Assembly: GCF_032854445.1 (NCBI RefSeq) | Contig: NC_088295.1 | Location: 35,699,385-35,763,384, forward strand | Direction: 5' to 3' | From: Liolophura sinensis | Lineage: Eukaryota; Mollusca; Polyplacophora; Chitonida; Chitonidae | DNA: 64,000 bases | In this document: positions 11,297-26,178 of the stretch, one piece after another | Layout of the letters: each line of letters opens with the position of its first letter | Numbering within the stretch: the first letter of the stretch is position 1 | Position numbers and translations under genes: made by a program | The notes under the pieces: generated by a model | Told to the model about the DNA's origin: nothing | Seen by the model: the letters and a program-made list of their open reading frames with translations, nothing else | Databases searched by the model: none

Positions 11297-13711
11297 GCAA
11301 CCTAAAAGGAGAGAATGATATGTCCTTCCATAGCTTTGAACATACTACTTGCTTAGGCAGGAAATGCTCCCCAAATTCATTGTAATTATAACCAGTGTCA
11401 GACTGGCACTGTCATTTAACTGTTTAAAATTAAATATCTTCCTTTACAAGACCCACATCAGATATACTAATGACCTTCATGCAAGCTGGTGCCATTACAT
11501 ACATGTTTATAATAGTCCTACAAGCAAGTATATACATGTACTGGCATGATTCAAGAAAGATGCTAGACATTATTTCTTCTCTGCATATTACTGTATCAAA
11601 TTTATTTGAATGCAGAATTAATAAGTCTCCTCACAGCTCACAAGCCAGCTGCAAGGTTCACATGCATGTGATTGAGGACAACCATAGTGCCATGATTCTG
11701 ACTGCAGGTACACTCATCAAACATACCATGAGCACATAGCAGCGTTATATTTCTGTGCACGACCAAATCATCTCTTGGCTTTCGTAAATGGAAAATCAAT
11801 ACACTAAAAAGCACTTTGCTGCTAACGACATGGCTTTTTTCAACAAATTCTAAATGATTTGATATTTATGACATTTAGATGCTTTTAATGTCACTTCGTA
11901 GGCATGAAGAGTCAAGGCCATCATTTACAACAGTTTAATGTCAGAATAACATTTCCTTAATTGCTTCGTTTTATGATTTTTTTTTTTTTTTTTTTATGTA
12001 CATGAAAAAATACCTTAAAAGTCACATGTTCCAGAACTGCAGTGTTATTCACAGACAACTCACAGGGACAATACACTACATAAAAATTTCTAGTTTCTGC
12101 TCACAGATCAGACAAAACCCTGCCATCTCAAATGATGTAGGCAGAGGGATTTCCAGCATTAGTTTGCCATGAGCCGGCACAGCTTGAAGACAGATTAGAA
12201 CTGTTTACGGCTTCAGCGAACACAGATCTGGCCCCAGGCACACATTATATCTCCAGCATTTACCACAGTCTGTATTCTAACAAAATCAGCCTTTGCAATT
12301 TATCAGTTCAGTTCCACTTTCTCCCTTCCACTGTACCAGCGGAAATCAACTGTGTGCAAACCACATTTACAGCAATCAGGGGAAGCTAATACAAAGGACA
12401 GTGAAAGGCTTCGTCCACCAATCATGTTGGCTCCATACCTTTGCATGTCCTGTCAAAGACTTGTGGACAGAAATTGGTCATTTATAACAGCAGAATTTCC
12501 TTATATTACAGCATCTACAATCATCAATGAAGCAGATCCTGTCTAACCTGACACTCCTAGTATCAATAAACACAAACTCCAGGCCTAGAAACCACAAGAG
12601 TCTGTACATTCCTGCCAAGCTTCAATCATCCAAGATGTCTCATTATGTGAAGATCATCAGTATACTGCCAGCTTTAAATCGAACACAAATAACCACATTT
12701 GTCAGTTAAACTCACTTATAAACTTGCTGAGCCTGAGACTGATTGACTTACTCAGTTCTGTATAATAACTACTTGTCATACAGGATTTTGATAAAGTATG
12801 GTTTGTCAACCTTTGTAAAGGAAAATGTACTGATTCATGTACATCAACATGCATGCACATGCATGACACATTGAGATACCTTAACCTTAATTCTATTGAT
12901 AGCAAGTGTGTCTAAGTGGAAGTATTTGAAATTCTGTTTGTGTGAAAATACATGTATCTATCAAAAACGTATATGATGATAGAAATAAATGTATATCGTG
13001 GTCGAAACAAAAATTTAAAACTCAAACACTAAAGTACATGTGAATGAGAACTTACTTGATAAACAAGTTTAGTACAAAAAAGCTCAGCATAAGAATAAAA
13101 TGACTGAATGAATGATTATGGTTTGAAGACTAACAAGTGTATTTCAGCCATATTGTGGAGAGTCTCAAGACTGAAATGGGATGAGCAGAAATTAAAATAT
13201 CCAGTTGTCAATGGCATTTAACTACAAGTAACAATTATGTGTATTTCAATCCAAATTTTTTGATAAATGATTCTAATACTGAGAACAGATTGCCAAAATC
13301 AGTTATTCACCTGGCACGTTTGCACATAATTAAAGTCCACATCAGGCCACTTGGCAACATGCCAAAAGTTTTATGGAAATTTATGAACAGCTTGCCAGAC
13401 AAAAGGGTGACAAAAAAATATATAATCTAATGACACTGCAGCAATTCCCAAAACTACACAGCACCTTAATGTATATTGTATGTAAATTTAATAGCAGATA
13501 CAACCGATTATTTTCTTCAATGCATTACCACTATTAGATAGATGTTTGCTTGACAAATATACACAAGTATTATTTCCAGCTGCAGAGTCAGCATACAGGT
13601 GGTGTAAGCCAAACAGATGGAATATATACATATACAAATGTAGCATCAACTCAGAAAAAAACCTGAGCCACAAACGTACCATTATTTACTACTTATTATT
13701 AGAATATTTGA
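11297..13711. other. Gene-free AT-rich stretch
   Basis: Contains a poly-T run of more than 20 bases near 11,975 and several short random frames. A 48-nt minus-strand block at 13,056 to 13,103 sits between an acceptor-like and a donor-like signal, but is too short to support. Confidence 0.4.
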
Positions 13712-13932
13712 CTTATGCGACAGCGGTCAGCGTTGTGGTGAGAAGAAACCGATCAGAACCTCAGGAAAGCATGACCACATGCAGGTTACTGGCAGACCTT
13801 CCTCACATACAAACAGAGAGAAAGCCAGCATGAGCTGGACATAAACTTACAGCCATCACATTGATGAGAGGCTGCTCAGGGTCCTTGGGCTAGGCTAACA
13901 TGCGAAGCTCTAGCTAGGCCACAAAGGCCACT
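13712..13932 (-). mobile_element. tRNA-derived SINE (family 1), 3' tail eroded
   Basis: Forward landmarks are 'gacagcggtcagcgttgtgg', 'atgcaggttactggcagacc', 'cagcatgagctggacataaa' and 'gatgagaggctgctcagggt'. The copy is the reverse complement of the family consensus and clearly diverged. Confidence 0.82.
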
Positions 13933-14179
13933 TTCATATATGGTACGAATGAAAATACATGTATCTTCTTATAACTAGCTGCAACACCTGCATGAAATTT
14001 CAATATATGAGCAAACAGAAGAGATCACTGAACACATGGATAAATGGGCATGGGTTATCAAATTAGAACTTTGAAAATATATCACAAGACAATAACACAC
14101 TTTCTCCTTCAAAATAAGGGCATTGTGCACAACATAAAACTCACAATATTAACAGACATGACTTTTAATGCATTTGTTC
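13933..14179. other. Short gene-free spacer
   Basis: No recognisable feature. Confidence 0.4.
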
Positions 14180-14222
14180 AATGACTGATTGGTGTTTAAC
14201 GCCACACTATACAGAGTAAAAG
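14180..14222 (-). mobile_element. SINE family 1, 3' tail fragment
   Basis: Only 'tgattggtgtttaacgccac' and a little beyond match the SINE 3' end, so this is a severely 5'-truncated copy. Confidence 0.5.
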
Positions 14223-17200
14223 CTTGTACAGGGTTGTACAGAGTTGACAGTATCTAATCAAGGTCAGACTCAGATATCAACATCAAAATTGTCCTTTTAT
14301 TTCTGAAAAAGTAAGAGAATAAGACAACGGCTATATTAAAACTTATAAATCACTTCAGCTAAGCATTCACATTAAATTTTAATGAAATAATTGAAATAAT
14401 AGAATTCACCTGTAATGATACCTACATCATTGACTTCTGAAACTTTTAAAGAGAAACACATTCAAAAAAGAGAAACAAAAAAAAAAAACAGAAAAAAAAG
14501 AAAGTAAAAGAAAGCAAAGAAATAAAAAGTCAATTTGAAGGCCTCTTAAGATAAGAAACGTTATTCATATGGATTTAGTTGATTTGTGTGATGCAGATTA
14601 TAGCTACCGTACCCAACCTATGACCTGTATAAGCCACATACAATAGTCAGTCATAAATTTCAAAATATTCTACCAGTTTATTCATGTCTGCTACAAATTA
14701 CACAGTCTGATGGAGGACGGTACACCCATGAAACTGTCCACATCTGCTTTATATGAAACCAAACTTTATTATCACTATAGCTACGCACGTGCATGTTGGC
14801 AAGTAGCCCCCCAGCACTCTTAAAACATCACCCATATTGGTTTAATTCAAATAATTCCTTTCTTGATTAACAAAGCAGAGACATACGCTTCTTTATTTCT
14901 TTACAAAGGGACTTGTGGCTGTACAATGAAGGATTCCACCGCCCCTTATCATGATGCTATCCTCGTGCCTGTAAAGCTATATCTATTTGTTATCTCTTTT
15001 TACATAGAACAAACTGAAAGGGTTTTAACACAACAGAGTGTTTTCAAACTAATTCAATAAAAAAAGGAAAGCATTATTCCATTATCATATGTTGTGGCTA
15101 ATGTGGCTTATACGTATGCATGCATATGTCTCAAACATTGAAACACAAAAGAGTAAATGTATTGCCGTTCCACAATTGACATTTCTTGGTCATTCAGCCT
15201 TTAAAGTTAATTAGCCATTTGTAACTGTTAACCCTAATCATATCAATAATCAAGTCAAAGAAAGACACTAACATCTACATGCACAGTTGTGAGTCAGATA
15301 CGGTCTAGCTGATACTTTTTATAAACTAACAGGGAATCAGTGAAATAGTAAGAGTATACCTTTGTTCCTCAAAATGAAGCCATCCTCACTTACCGAATCA
15401 AGTTCATCAAATACCTATTAATGCTAAAGACTGACCTCTGGATTCTCCTTGTATCTGGTGACCTATACACTGCTTAGACCATTGCCACCACTAACTCCAG
15501 ATGAGCTACCACTAACTGGCCAAAGGTTTCTTATTTCCATCACAAATTGGCTTCTGGGCCGTAAAGAGACTTTCAATTTCCTAATCCCAAGAATCAATAT
15601 CTGCAATAATGCAAGTTAAACTTGTGTGTATGGGTAAGGTTGGGCCAATAATCAGTGACCATTGCTTAGAATCAACCATAGCATCCGGTTCCCAGAGACA
15701 CCAAATCAGCCCCCCATATTACGCTGTGGACAATCAAATTGCCCTTATTTCTGGGACATGGTGGAAGAGTTTGGGAAAAGTGCACTTGGAAGACTTGCTA
15801 CGTACATGTATGTGACCATCTATCATTTGATCTGGCGTGCAAGCTGCCTTATGTGGCTCCATCGAACACAATAACGGCAAAAGAGAAAATTGTGCAGACA
15901 ACCATACTGATTTTCAATTCCAACCCAAGCCACGATGTTTCCAACATTGCATTGTAATACACATAGAAAGTCTAGCTGATACATTTATCTGTCTTCTAGT
16001 ACGAACAGACAGACCTACAATACATGTGTCATAATCGGGGGATCCTGGTGATTATTAACGAATACATACACATGTACATGCACAGCTATTCGTATTAGTA
16101 ATCTAACATAAAATATTAAAGTTGGTTAAGAGGAAACATGATAAAAAAATCAACAAAAAAGTCAACTGAGAATCAGTCAAGTTTTACGTTACCTGTATTA
16201 TTTTTTTTTTTTTTTACAATTATGGAAGCGCTTAGCTTTGGCAAAACAGGCAATGTGGAGAGTTAATTGCTAATTTGTGAAAAAAAAAAAACAGATCAAT
16301 ACTAGAACTGAACATTCTAATTGTGTGCATTACTTGCCAAAGCATAACTGATCCAGCCACCGCACGCAAATGATAAATAGAGCAAAGAGCTCAGTAACAT
16401 GATACAGGGGAAGTGTAACATAAATTACACTAGCCATCATGATCGTAGCTTTATGTATAGCTAACAAGTTGTAATCATCAAGCCAATGGTAATAGAAAGT
16501 TACTGGATTAGCTGCAGCCAGTACATAATATCATAACCTTTAGTTAATGCACACTGAGTAGGAACTGCCAAGAAACATTGGATGTAAAATTATACCCTCT
16601 AAAGAGAGAAGGGCATACGATTTGCTGAACAGCCCATGCATAAATGTTGATACAAGTAAATGTGTTTTGTGTGAGTGTGTTTTTTTTGTTTCGTTTTATT
16701 ATGTCATTAAGTCAGTGTAGAGCCCACCAAGTATTTTGCCTCATCCACATCTTTACCATACATCAGCATGGTAAAGACGTGCTTCAGTTCCAAACCCTTT
16801 CCCACCTCATAACCAATTTAAAAGGAAGAATATCGATGCCTATTGTGCACATCTTGGAGGATCATACGAAAACAAAATTTTTAAGCCAATTAAAAGGAGA
16901 TTAACATCTCCTTCTCAATAAATAAAGCCTAGTCATACTGTGGTGAGAGAGTGAAGAAGCAAGGACTGAGACATCTGTCTTAAGATCACCAAACTGCACT
17001 GTTCCTTATCACTTAATTCACTGACACATCAGTGTAAGGTTGCCTTCATCAATCCAGATAGTTTATGTTCCAGGTAATACTCTAGTTTGTCAATATATCA
17101 CTAGGAACTAACTGTAACAACGCATGTTTCTGATATACACAGACAGATTACCACACCAAGTAACTTGGTAAAGTTTGTCTGCAACCTCATCTATTACAAA

Positions 17201-20200
17201 GTGACAGAGCCAAGGGAGCATCTACCTTAGGGTGTAATTCACGGCACAGCAATGGGTTGCGGAACACAGCATAATGCCTTTTCACATGCTAAAACCACAT
17301 CAGCAAGACTCAGCCATAACAGTTATGCTCTGTCAAAAAGCGGCGCACATTTGCAATGATGTTGGAGAGCAGTTGCGCAATCTGCTGAAGCGGCTTTGTG
17401 TAGAGCAAGATTGCGTGACTCCCTAACAGGAATTAATACTTAAGGCAACTTAAGCACATGAATTATCTCCATTAATAATAATGAAATATATCCCTTCCCA
17501 TAAGGAGAGGAATTTTGCATCAAAACAAAGGGGGATTTAAGGTTCACACACTTCTCTCAGACAATCAATGACATGTCATTTACATGAGGCCCAAGGTGCT
17601 GGAATGATTTAATGGTTTAACAAAAGCACATTTTTTTCAGAAATACCCATGAATGTTAATGATATCATGTGAAAGAAGATTGCAGCACTCACGTTAGGTT
17701 TCTTTCCATCATAGCTCTTGTATGTTGCTTCTAGTTGCAACCCTGTAATCGCATATGCACCTACATGCACCATGTGCTACATATCCAAACTTCCTGCTTG
17801 CTATATATAAGAATTACCAAATCAAAATAAAAAATGTGTTAACTGATGGTATTTCATGCATATTGTGTGGCAACACATGGACAGCTCTCTATCAAAATAG
17901 ACCAAAAGTCTGAAAAGGCACTAGAGCTAAATTGCCCATGATGCCAAATACGAAAAACATGATGCCATCTAAGACAAGAAAATTTAAATTTAGGAGGCAT
18001 AGAAAAACCACATAGCAAAATAAACTAACTGATTAAAAGAAAACATAACAAATAATGTAAACATCCTAAGATGTCCTTGGTAGCTCTACAAATCCACTTA
18101 TAATCAAGAATTCTTGAAACAAGGCCACAGGATGCGCCATGTTAGAGCCACCAGAAACACGTTGTGTCACTCATACCCCATGCACAGAAGGCTAAAAGGC
18201 AAATCATGGTTTGGGTGACTTAAGCAGAAACGAAAGGGTCCTTAGGTTACAGAAATATCTTCCATTTAATTGGTTAAACTGATAAGATGGCTGGGCGTTC
18301 AATTGTCTCATGTCCGTGATTTTGCTTACTTTGAAGTGGGATATCTTGGTTGTGTACATCACAGGAATAAAAAGTTAGCTTTTTAAACTTCCTGTGGGAT
18401 GCTTTAATTGATGAATATATACAATTGGTCTAGTGTTACTTTTACCTTCAAAGATGACGACTGAATCTGGAATGCATTTAGATCTTATATATTACATGGA
18501 TGAAGATTGACAAGCTATGACAATGACAGTCTGGAATCATCTAATTGCATTAAAGAGAGCAGCAAGCAAATCACATGCTAGAAAGGTTGCTCATATTTTA
18601 GGAAACTAATTACATTCATGAATATATGTAGGTAGACATCGTAAAATACAAGTCAGAAGATACACTGTCCAAATTATAGCAATAAAAAGTTATTAATATT
18701 TTTTAAACAATTTCGCTATTTAGAATATATATAGACATTTGCCATGCACTTCTTTGAATCTAACATGGATTTTAGTAGGTTACCATAATTTTCATCAGTT
18801 TTATATGAAAGTGAATTCAAAGTGAATCTACACTGAAAGATTTCATCATAGTTACATCCCTGAATTTTTCTTTTCCATAAAATCAATAAAACTGGTCAAA
18901 ACTTATTTACAAGAACATCTGTTAGGTGACCTCGAAAGAAATTCAAATAACTATTAATTTCAGTGCTGAACAGAAAGGAACCTATATTTATCAGTGGTTT
19001 CAAACTTATTCATGTACACATGTATGTAGTTCTTCACACTGAATATGCTGTGAACTCTCTGTACTATCAGAATGCACAAGCTAACAGTTTCCACCACGCA
19101 TTCATTAAGTGGATATCAGGCCATAAAATGTTCTCGTAAATCATGATTACAGGCCTTAGCATAGGCTCAGCACTTCCCTCTCAATATTACCATCAGTGTC
19201 ATGAATACAGTACAATTGATGGCAGACTCAATCAATAATTATTCTTATCATGTTGGCAGTTCTCAGGGGTCCATGTCAACTGGACATTTACACGCTTCAC
19301 TAGCCTGCTGATCACAAGCAGTGTGGCTACCTGAGACCACCAGAGGTTTACCTGTAATGACTCACATCAGCCCTATACTAGTAATCTTTTATCTCTCACC
19401 TGTATTGATTAACAGTGGCCATCAAACTAGTAGGGCTTGAATATTTAACGATGTATTTATGGCAATCCATACATAAATCTGTGCTGACAGTACTTCAATC
19501 TGTGTGCCACTGCAGATAAATAACTTATTCTTTGATCTGTTTTTTGATCTGTTCGAGCACATTTCTAACCAAATCAAACCAATCCCTGGCTATGTTTCTC
19601 TGCAAACCCTTTGTCAGTTCCACATAAAAAAAAATTATCCCTGGAGACAAATAATTTGCTTTCAGAGTGATGCATAATTATAAGTAGCAGTAAGCCATCT
19701 GCATTGATGAGGATGAATTTATCCTGTCTGTCACAAGTTCCGCTGGTTGTGTATACCCTGAGGGGTGAGCTTTCCTCTCACAGATCAATGTCCCTCCACA
19801 TCCCTGCACAAACTATTACAGGCAAACTACCAGTTCTGTTACAAGTCCATCATTGAGGGTACTTAGATTACACAGGGGAAGAAACTCTAACCCACTGTAT
19901 GAAACTCTGCCTACAAGTGGGAAACTAAGTGCCAGGAATAACAATGCGTTTGATATTAATTAGTACACAAAACATTGTTTCCCAATTCCCCTTCCTATGC
20001 AATTCTGAGACATGCGGTATAAAATGGCGGCGTATATAACTTGGCAGAATGTACAATTATATCCATTTAGTGCACATGTACCAATGGGCAAAATCCTACC
20101 AAAACATATATATACTTATGTGTATCTTACAAAATCTGCTTCTTTTTATCTCAGACCCTGATGTGGGTATTTAGACCAGAAAATACAGGTAACTGACTAC

Positions 20201-22815
20201 AGGTGTGCAAACTGAGTCCACATGATACATTAGCTATCAGTAAAGTTTGCAAAGCTTACAGAATTTAGGTACACATCGCAGCAGTGCATGGTGATTTCAC
20301 CACTGTTGTATTCAGTCAACATTACATGAACAAGCTAAACTGAATCTAGTATACCACATAAGAATAATGCGGTCTCAGCCTATTAAATGAAGCCTCCTAT
20401 GTTTTCTAACAGCTACCCTGTAAAGAACACATGATCAACTTTTTAGGTGCCGTCAATGATAATGATACCCACACATATGTAAGCTTACCGTTAAGTCCAG
20501 TGCGAGTTGGACTTTTGGATCTGCCTATGAGGACATCATCCCTTCGGTGGTATGCCGTGGCAGTGGCTGTGCTGTACATTGCGGGACACATGTATCACAG
20601 TTCTAGCACTGGTCCTATATAATATATCCTGGCACTGTTAGCATCAAGCAAATCTAAACAAGGTTTCACACCGTAAAGTATGCACAACACTGTGTATGGC
20701 CGACAAAAAATAGCAAATCATAAGCTGTTAACTTTTTTTTCACAAAATGCAAACTACTGAAGATGACCCCTGGGTGTAGCTATATTGACGTCCGAGTGCA
20801 TTGTTTAGCTGGGAATAGCGTCTGTGTTGCCTGTCATGCCTTGATGCCTGGAGCTGCTGATACTGAGTGCCGGACCAGGGACTCACACGGTGCAGCCGAG
20901 TCTGCCCACAACCCTCCCCCAGCATGCTCCAATGCTGTAGTGATAGCAGCCAGAGAGGTGATTGCCAGTCACTGGTTATAAGGTGCTCCTTGTGCGACCA
21001 TGACACAAAAGGCTCACAGGAACTTGCACACCAAACCCTTCTGCTCAAACTAACAGACGTGTGCTCCAATTATTTACACGCTACAGAATATCCAACTAAC
21101 TGCCAGTTTATCCCACTCGCAAGAAAGTGACCAATCTTTGTCTCCATCCTGCTTCATTGATTTCTCGTCAAGTAGAAACTCCCAAAATAATTATGTTAGC
21201 TCAGAATGAGACCTGTTGTAAATCTTTGGTCACAGACCACTTGTGAAGCTGTGTACATGAACTAAGGTGTCAGGGAACATCGCAATGTGGAAATTTGTTT
21301 ATGCAGGCTCTCAAACCCAGATCCAGATTATCTGATAAGTCTGTATGGTTAAGTGTACTGAAATGTTGACTAATCTAACTGGAGCATCACTGGTTCCTAC
21401 AAAGCTCTTACCAATAGGGTAATTCCTCGGTGAGGCCCTGGGCCAATGAGTGGTTAAACTTAACAACTTTGGCTTTGCCGCCCAGTGGCCTCTGACTGTA
21501 TCTGACCAGCTTGGATATATCGGTTCCTGCCACTACACCGAGTTTTGACCCCACTGGGACATACCGTTGCAGGGCTAGTAAACCCATATACCTGATCAGC
21601 TAAGTGAGGTGAGGTTCACAGCCAACTTTCACACCAACTCACATTTCCACTGACACACTCTCAAAATTAGGGCTACTGGACTCAAATCCCCCAAGTCTTT
21701 ATTCCACCATGCAAAACGTTCTCATTATTGCACACAAATGCCATCTTCACAGCAACTTCAGTTTTCCCAAAGTTGGGATTTATGCAGAACTAGTTTAAGG
21801 GGAGGCTGATGATGTCCTTTGGCACAAATCTACAAGAATATCTTCCTTCTGACTAGTTTTTATACCAGTTAACTTACCAGGCAATCTGATACAAAATTTT
21901 TCTACAAAGAAATTCTCTGTTTCACTGAAGCAAATTGTTTATTTTTTATTTTAAACTATGTTCAAAGCAGTGTGTCAAGAGGCCAGCTAGAATAAAAAGC
22001 TTACTGAAGAAAAAATGTCAAGAAGCCATATTTCAACGGTTGTTGGCGCCTTTTCCTACTGTCATCACTGCATCGACAGTTCACATCTTGATATACCTCA
22101 ACTCACAAATTTTTTTGAAGTTTTTGGCATCAACACATACAACAGTTTTCAATTTAATTCACAATATGCATTACAAAAATGAGCATAAAGGATCAGTGTT
22201 TTGGCTAAGTTTTGTCCAGGCATTTCCAAACGCACTGGCAATACATAAAGCTATAGTTTATCCTATGTTACATGGACACTTCGGGTGTTAATCTTGGAAT
22301 GTACATGCTTGTTATCACTCTTGCAGCTTTTTTAACACTGAGCTAATTTAAAAGTGAAGTTCTGACGGCTCACAAAGGTTGGACTCCTATGACATAATTT
22401 GGACGAGATTACCGAGTATTGGCAGAGAAATTGCCTAAAACCAGCTTCATTTTCTATTGATTTCAAGTGCCATCTTACTTAGATTAATGTATCCTTTTTT
22501 AAATATTTCAATTAAACAATATATACAGAGGTAGCTAATTATGAATAATTCATAAACCTGGACTTTAATCCTTAATAGAATCTTTATCACCAAAAGTCAA
22601 CGGAAAGGCTACAGTCCTAGCTGACAGCTACATGCTTTCTCCCTAAAATGACTACAACACGAAAGATATTATACATGTATGTATATGCCTCACATAAGCC
22701 TATCAACCTGAAAGCTTACTACAGAGATCAAATTCTTCAAATTCTTCACTTCTACAATTGTGTTACTTCAGAAAAGTTGTCACATATCCCTGAGGAGTCA
22801 TCAATGAGCCCACTC
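14223..22815. other. 8.6-kb gene-free, mostly unique AT-rich stretch
   Basis: No protein family, RNA gene or SINE copy was recognised. It contains a purine-rich A/G tract at about 14,460 to 14,530, poly-T and poly-A runs near 16,200 and 16,280, and small islands of higher complexity at about 17,220 to 17,480 and 20,760 to 21,120. Open frames in the latter overlap on both strands and lack convincing splice sites. The scarcity of repeats compared with flanking regions fits a large intron or a regulatory landscape. Confidence 0.35.
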
Positions 22816-22914
22816 TACTAATTAAGATTCATTATTGATCAGTTAAATGATCAAATAAATTGAGGTTACTAATTAAGATTCATTATTGATCAGTTAAATG
22901 ATCAAATAAATTGA
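22816..22914. repeat. Direct duplication, 51-bp period
   Basis: A 48-base segment beginning 'tactaattaagattcatta' and ending 'gatcaaataaattga' occurs at 22,816 to 22,863 and again at 22,867 to 22,914 with no differences that I can see. Perfect identity in otherwise old sequence indicates a recent slippage or duplication. Each copy contains the inverted pair 'tgatca...tgatca'. Confidence 0.93.
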
Positions 22915-23527
22915 TTACAAGACATCATATTTGCCACCATTTTCAACATGTACCAGTATTCTGGTCTTACGTAACAGAGTGACGTTGAGTGACATCATGT
23001 AGGAATGTTTAGACAGGACATCAGACAGGTTGTAACAGACATTTTTTTGCGACAATCAGATAAATTTTACGACAGGCTTGGAGCACAAGTTTACATGGCA
23101 TACCATATTACAACAGATATACAAATATTTTAACGGCCTTATCTTGACACTATACCAAGTGTTACTATTTCAATAAGGCACACACACACACAAGGCATAC
23201 TTAAGATTATGTTAGCACAACTACGTGTACAGTTTTTCTTGTAACTGGGTTGAGCTCCTACGCCTTACTTATAATAGAATGACCTCTAAAGCTTTTTGTA
23301 TTGATCAGGGTCCACTTCCGAGAAATTTTGCAGAAGACGAAGAAATTAATATAAAATGTTTTTGCTCTAGATCAATGAAGCAACATCATTATATCGTGGC
23401 ATACAAAAGTCTTGTGAATGTCACTCCAAGTACATATGTTGTTACATCTTGTTTTTATGTCATACTTAGCATTTTTTGCCACACGACAATGAGGACCTAT
23501 TAGGGGTGTGTACATATAATGTATGTT
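22915..23527. other. Gene-free spacer
   Basis: A short CA run lies at about 23,180. No supported gene. Confidence 0.4.
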
Positions 23528-23660
23528 CTTTTGGTAGCGCAAGTCCATGTTACCACTGAAGTATCATGCCAACTATGCCAGACATGACACTCCACCTAGT
23601 TACATTATACTGACACTACACCAATAAGTTTCCTTGCTCTAAGCTCTGATACACTGAATG
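23528..23660 (-). repeat. Dispersed repeat family 2, partial copy
   Basis: Landmarks 'aagtatcatgcca', 'gacactccacctagttacat' and 'tccttgctctaagctctga' match the copy at 42,935 to 43,230 in the same order. Confidence 0.6.
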
Positions 23661-25954
23661 TGTAATGGTTAACTATTGCGCATTACAACATTTTTTTGTC
23701 CAGCTACCTAATACATGTACAAAGTTAATCACACCTTCCGGAATTATTCTTTCATCGTTACTGATAAAGCATCAAACTCAGATAGAGAAAGAAGAATCAC
23801 CACTGTCATTATAGAAACTGGACACTTAAATGTGCAATAAACATCTAGAGAGAGGCATGCAATTAACTATCTATATATAGATACTCTGTGTACACAGAGT
23901 AGATGCTCCACTCTTGGAGAACACCCACACAACATCCTTCAGTGGAAGTCCTAGACACCCCACGTGTCAAGATCACAGTTTAGACTGCCTATGCCAGACA
24001 GAGAAAAAAAAGAGTCAAGGTCAAATTCACTGCTCATTGAAAGAATAAGCATGTGACAGAGAGGCTTGTGCTCATTATGCTCTGACAGAACGCTAACGAG
24101 AGTAAAATGAGAGCCACGGAATCCAATTGTGCTGCAATAACCGAGGCAAATACACAGGTTGCACTGGGCCTCATCTTTGGGGTATGTGGGCAACCCTGGG
24201 AGTGACAAGCATCCAAAGTACTCGTTAAAAGTCCACAGGGGATCAAAACACAATCCACAGTTTAAATTCACAAAATTTCGACCTTTAAGTTTTACCCGTC
24301 TCATTCCTTCGTGGATGTATGTTGAAAGCTATATATCAAAAACAAAACAAAAAACTATCATATGCTTTTTACATTTATTTTAACTACAGCCACACAATTT
24401 GTATCGTTCCAAAAAATTCCATGTTTCTATTAACCACTACATGGAAAAAAGCGAACTGAGAACTGTGTTCATCTGTTGACACAGTGATACTAGTTTTAAA
24501 TAATATTATTAATTCAAGTCACGGAAATGAACTACACTCCCAAAGAATCCTGGCACAACTAATCACCGCTCGCTCTTCACTCACTTAACCTTTACTGATC
24601 TGCCGCTGTAGAGCCACTTCGTGAATAACGTTATAAAAAATAACGACCCTGCCCAAACCAATAGAATCATTTAGAGAAAGTTGTGCCAAAGGTTTTTTTG
24701 GTAAGAGTAATACATTGAAAAGCCAATTTGCGGATAGATGAGAGAAGAGTTAGTGTACATGCCGGCACGCACCTTTGACAGATCTTCTGCGGTGAGCCCT
24801 TCCTAGGATCATGACCACACCAGAGCAAGACACAAGACAGAGGCATTATCTGGTGTTAACTGGTCTCATAGCAGATGGTTACGACATACCCTCCAGCCAA
24901 TTCCTATGGTAATTCCTCTGCAGTCCTATATTATATAAGTGCTCTGAACACAGGGGATGAATTTAAGTCAGCCATGTCAGCTGGTCAGGGTTCCTGAAGG
25001 CTTTTGAGAGCATTTCCATGTGAGCTTCCACAAAGTTATGCCTCCTTCAAGGGTTTTTGCCAAAGAGGGAGCATAAAATTAAAAGCTGTCAAAGCGCTCC
25101 CCAAACTGAGAAGTGGGTTAAAAGCTTACACTGACCAGGCTACGCAGGCCATAATGGCATGGCTACTGTATCTTTATTGCACTCAACAAAGATTGAAAGC
25201 AGTAAGAGGAAATTGAACACAATTTATCCACATTAATGGACACGGCTGGCAAAGGCACAATGTCTAGTCCTTGCACACCACTGGCCAATTACTTGTAATA
25301 TGATTGCAGCTGCCACAAATCACACCCATGCTGACAAAAATCATTTATTATAAGTGCAAAACTGAGAATCACTGAAGACTGTCAGCTTGGACATACCTTT
25401 AGTTTAGGCCTGATACACATAAAAGTGCCTATAAAGGTTTGGAATTGCAGGTGTTTCTCATTCTATGGTGACTTAGGTCAAAAATGAATTGACTTGTAAT
25501 ACAGGACTTCTGCGTTTTAACTTTGACCACAAATCTCCATTGCAAAAGGCAGGAATGAACAATAGACTACACACTTGGGTCCAAATGACTTTAGGCAAGA
25601 AAGGTTCCTCATACTATTTGTCTGTTTGCGGCTACTACTGGCCAAAACCAGAATATTAACTAATCTTCTGTCTTTTTTGTTCTTGTACTCAATGTTCAAC
25701 CTCAGAGCGGCAATCTTAACATGTGATACATCTAGGTGTGGCAAGAGGTGCTAACAGACATCAACACTACCATGACACTGACTACGATTTTTTTCATTTT
25801 TTATTTATTAACTCATTCATCTACTTATTACAGGAAGCAAAGGATTATCCAAACTTTCCACACAGTCATACACTATTCAGAAAACATTGGTGTGTAGAGA
25901 TGCATCCATTAAGCACTTTGTCAGCTCTCTCTAAGTCAAATCTCTCTCTACAAG
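23661..25954. other. Gene-free stretch
   Basis: A 117-codon minus-strand frame (23,951 to 24,304) is the longest here. It has no family resemblance and overlaps other chance frames. 24,500 to 24,960 is unique sequence of slightly higher complexity. Nothing further is supportable. Confidence 0.35.
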
Positions 25955-26178
25955 TACTGTAATTCATCAACCTTTTCGCATGCTTGCAAGATGTTTATTT
26001 AAGCATATTCTGAAGGCATTATTCTGTGTGGACTGATAAAATAATACTGTTCTTGAAGCCCTGAAATGGGTAAATCAAACCAAATGTAGTTTTGTCTCCA
26101 AACCAAATTAAAAATGTACATAAATGGCAGCGAATGTTGCTCTCTTATTATATGTAAAAAGGTTGAGGAATCAGGGTA
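25955..26178 (+). mobile_element. MITE copy A (about 220 bp, terminal inverted repeats)
   Basis: The left end reads TACTGTAATTCATCAACC and the right end is its near reverse complement (GGTTGAGGAATCAGGGTA). The interior matches the copy at 29,642 ('tttatttaagcatattctga', 'gccctgaaatgggta', 'aattaaaaatgtacataaat'). There is no coding capacity, so it would need a transposase supplied elsewhere. A TA at each end would suit a Tc1/mariner-type target, but this is not certain. Confidence 0.85.

Noticed and set aside
13056-13103. 48-nt minus-strand exon-like block
   Set aside because: Too short. Open frames of this size between weak splice signals are expected by chance.
20740-21130. Overlapping frames on both strands
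   Set aside because: Mutually overlapping chance frames in a locally GC-richer patch, with no splice or family support.
23951-24304. 117-codon minus-strand frame
   Set aside because: No recognisable motifs, no supporting splice sites, and competing frames on the opposite strand.
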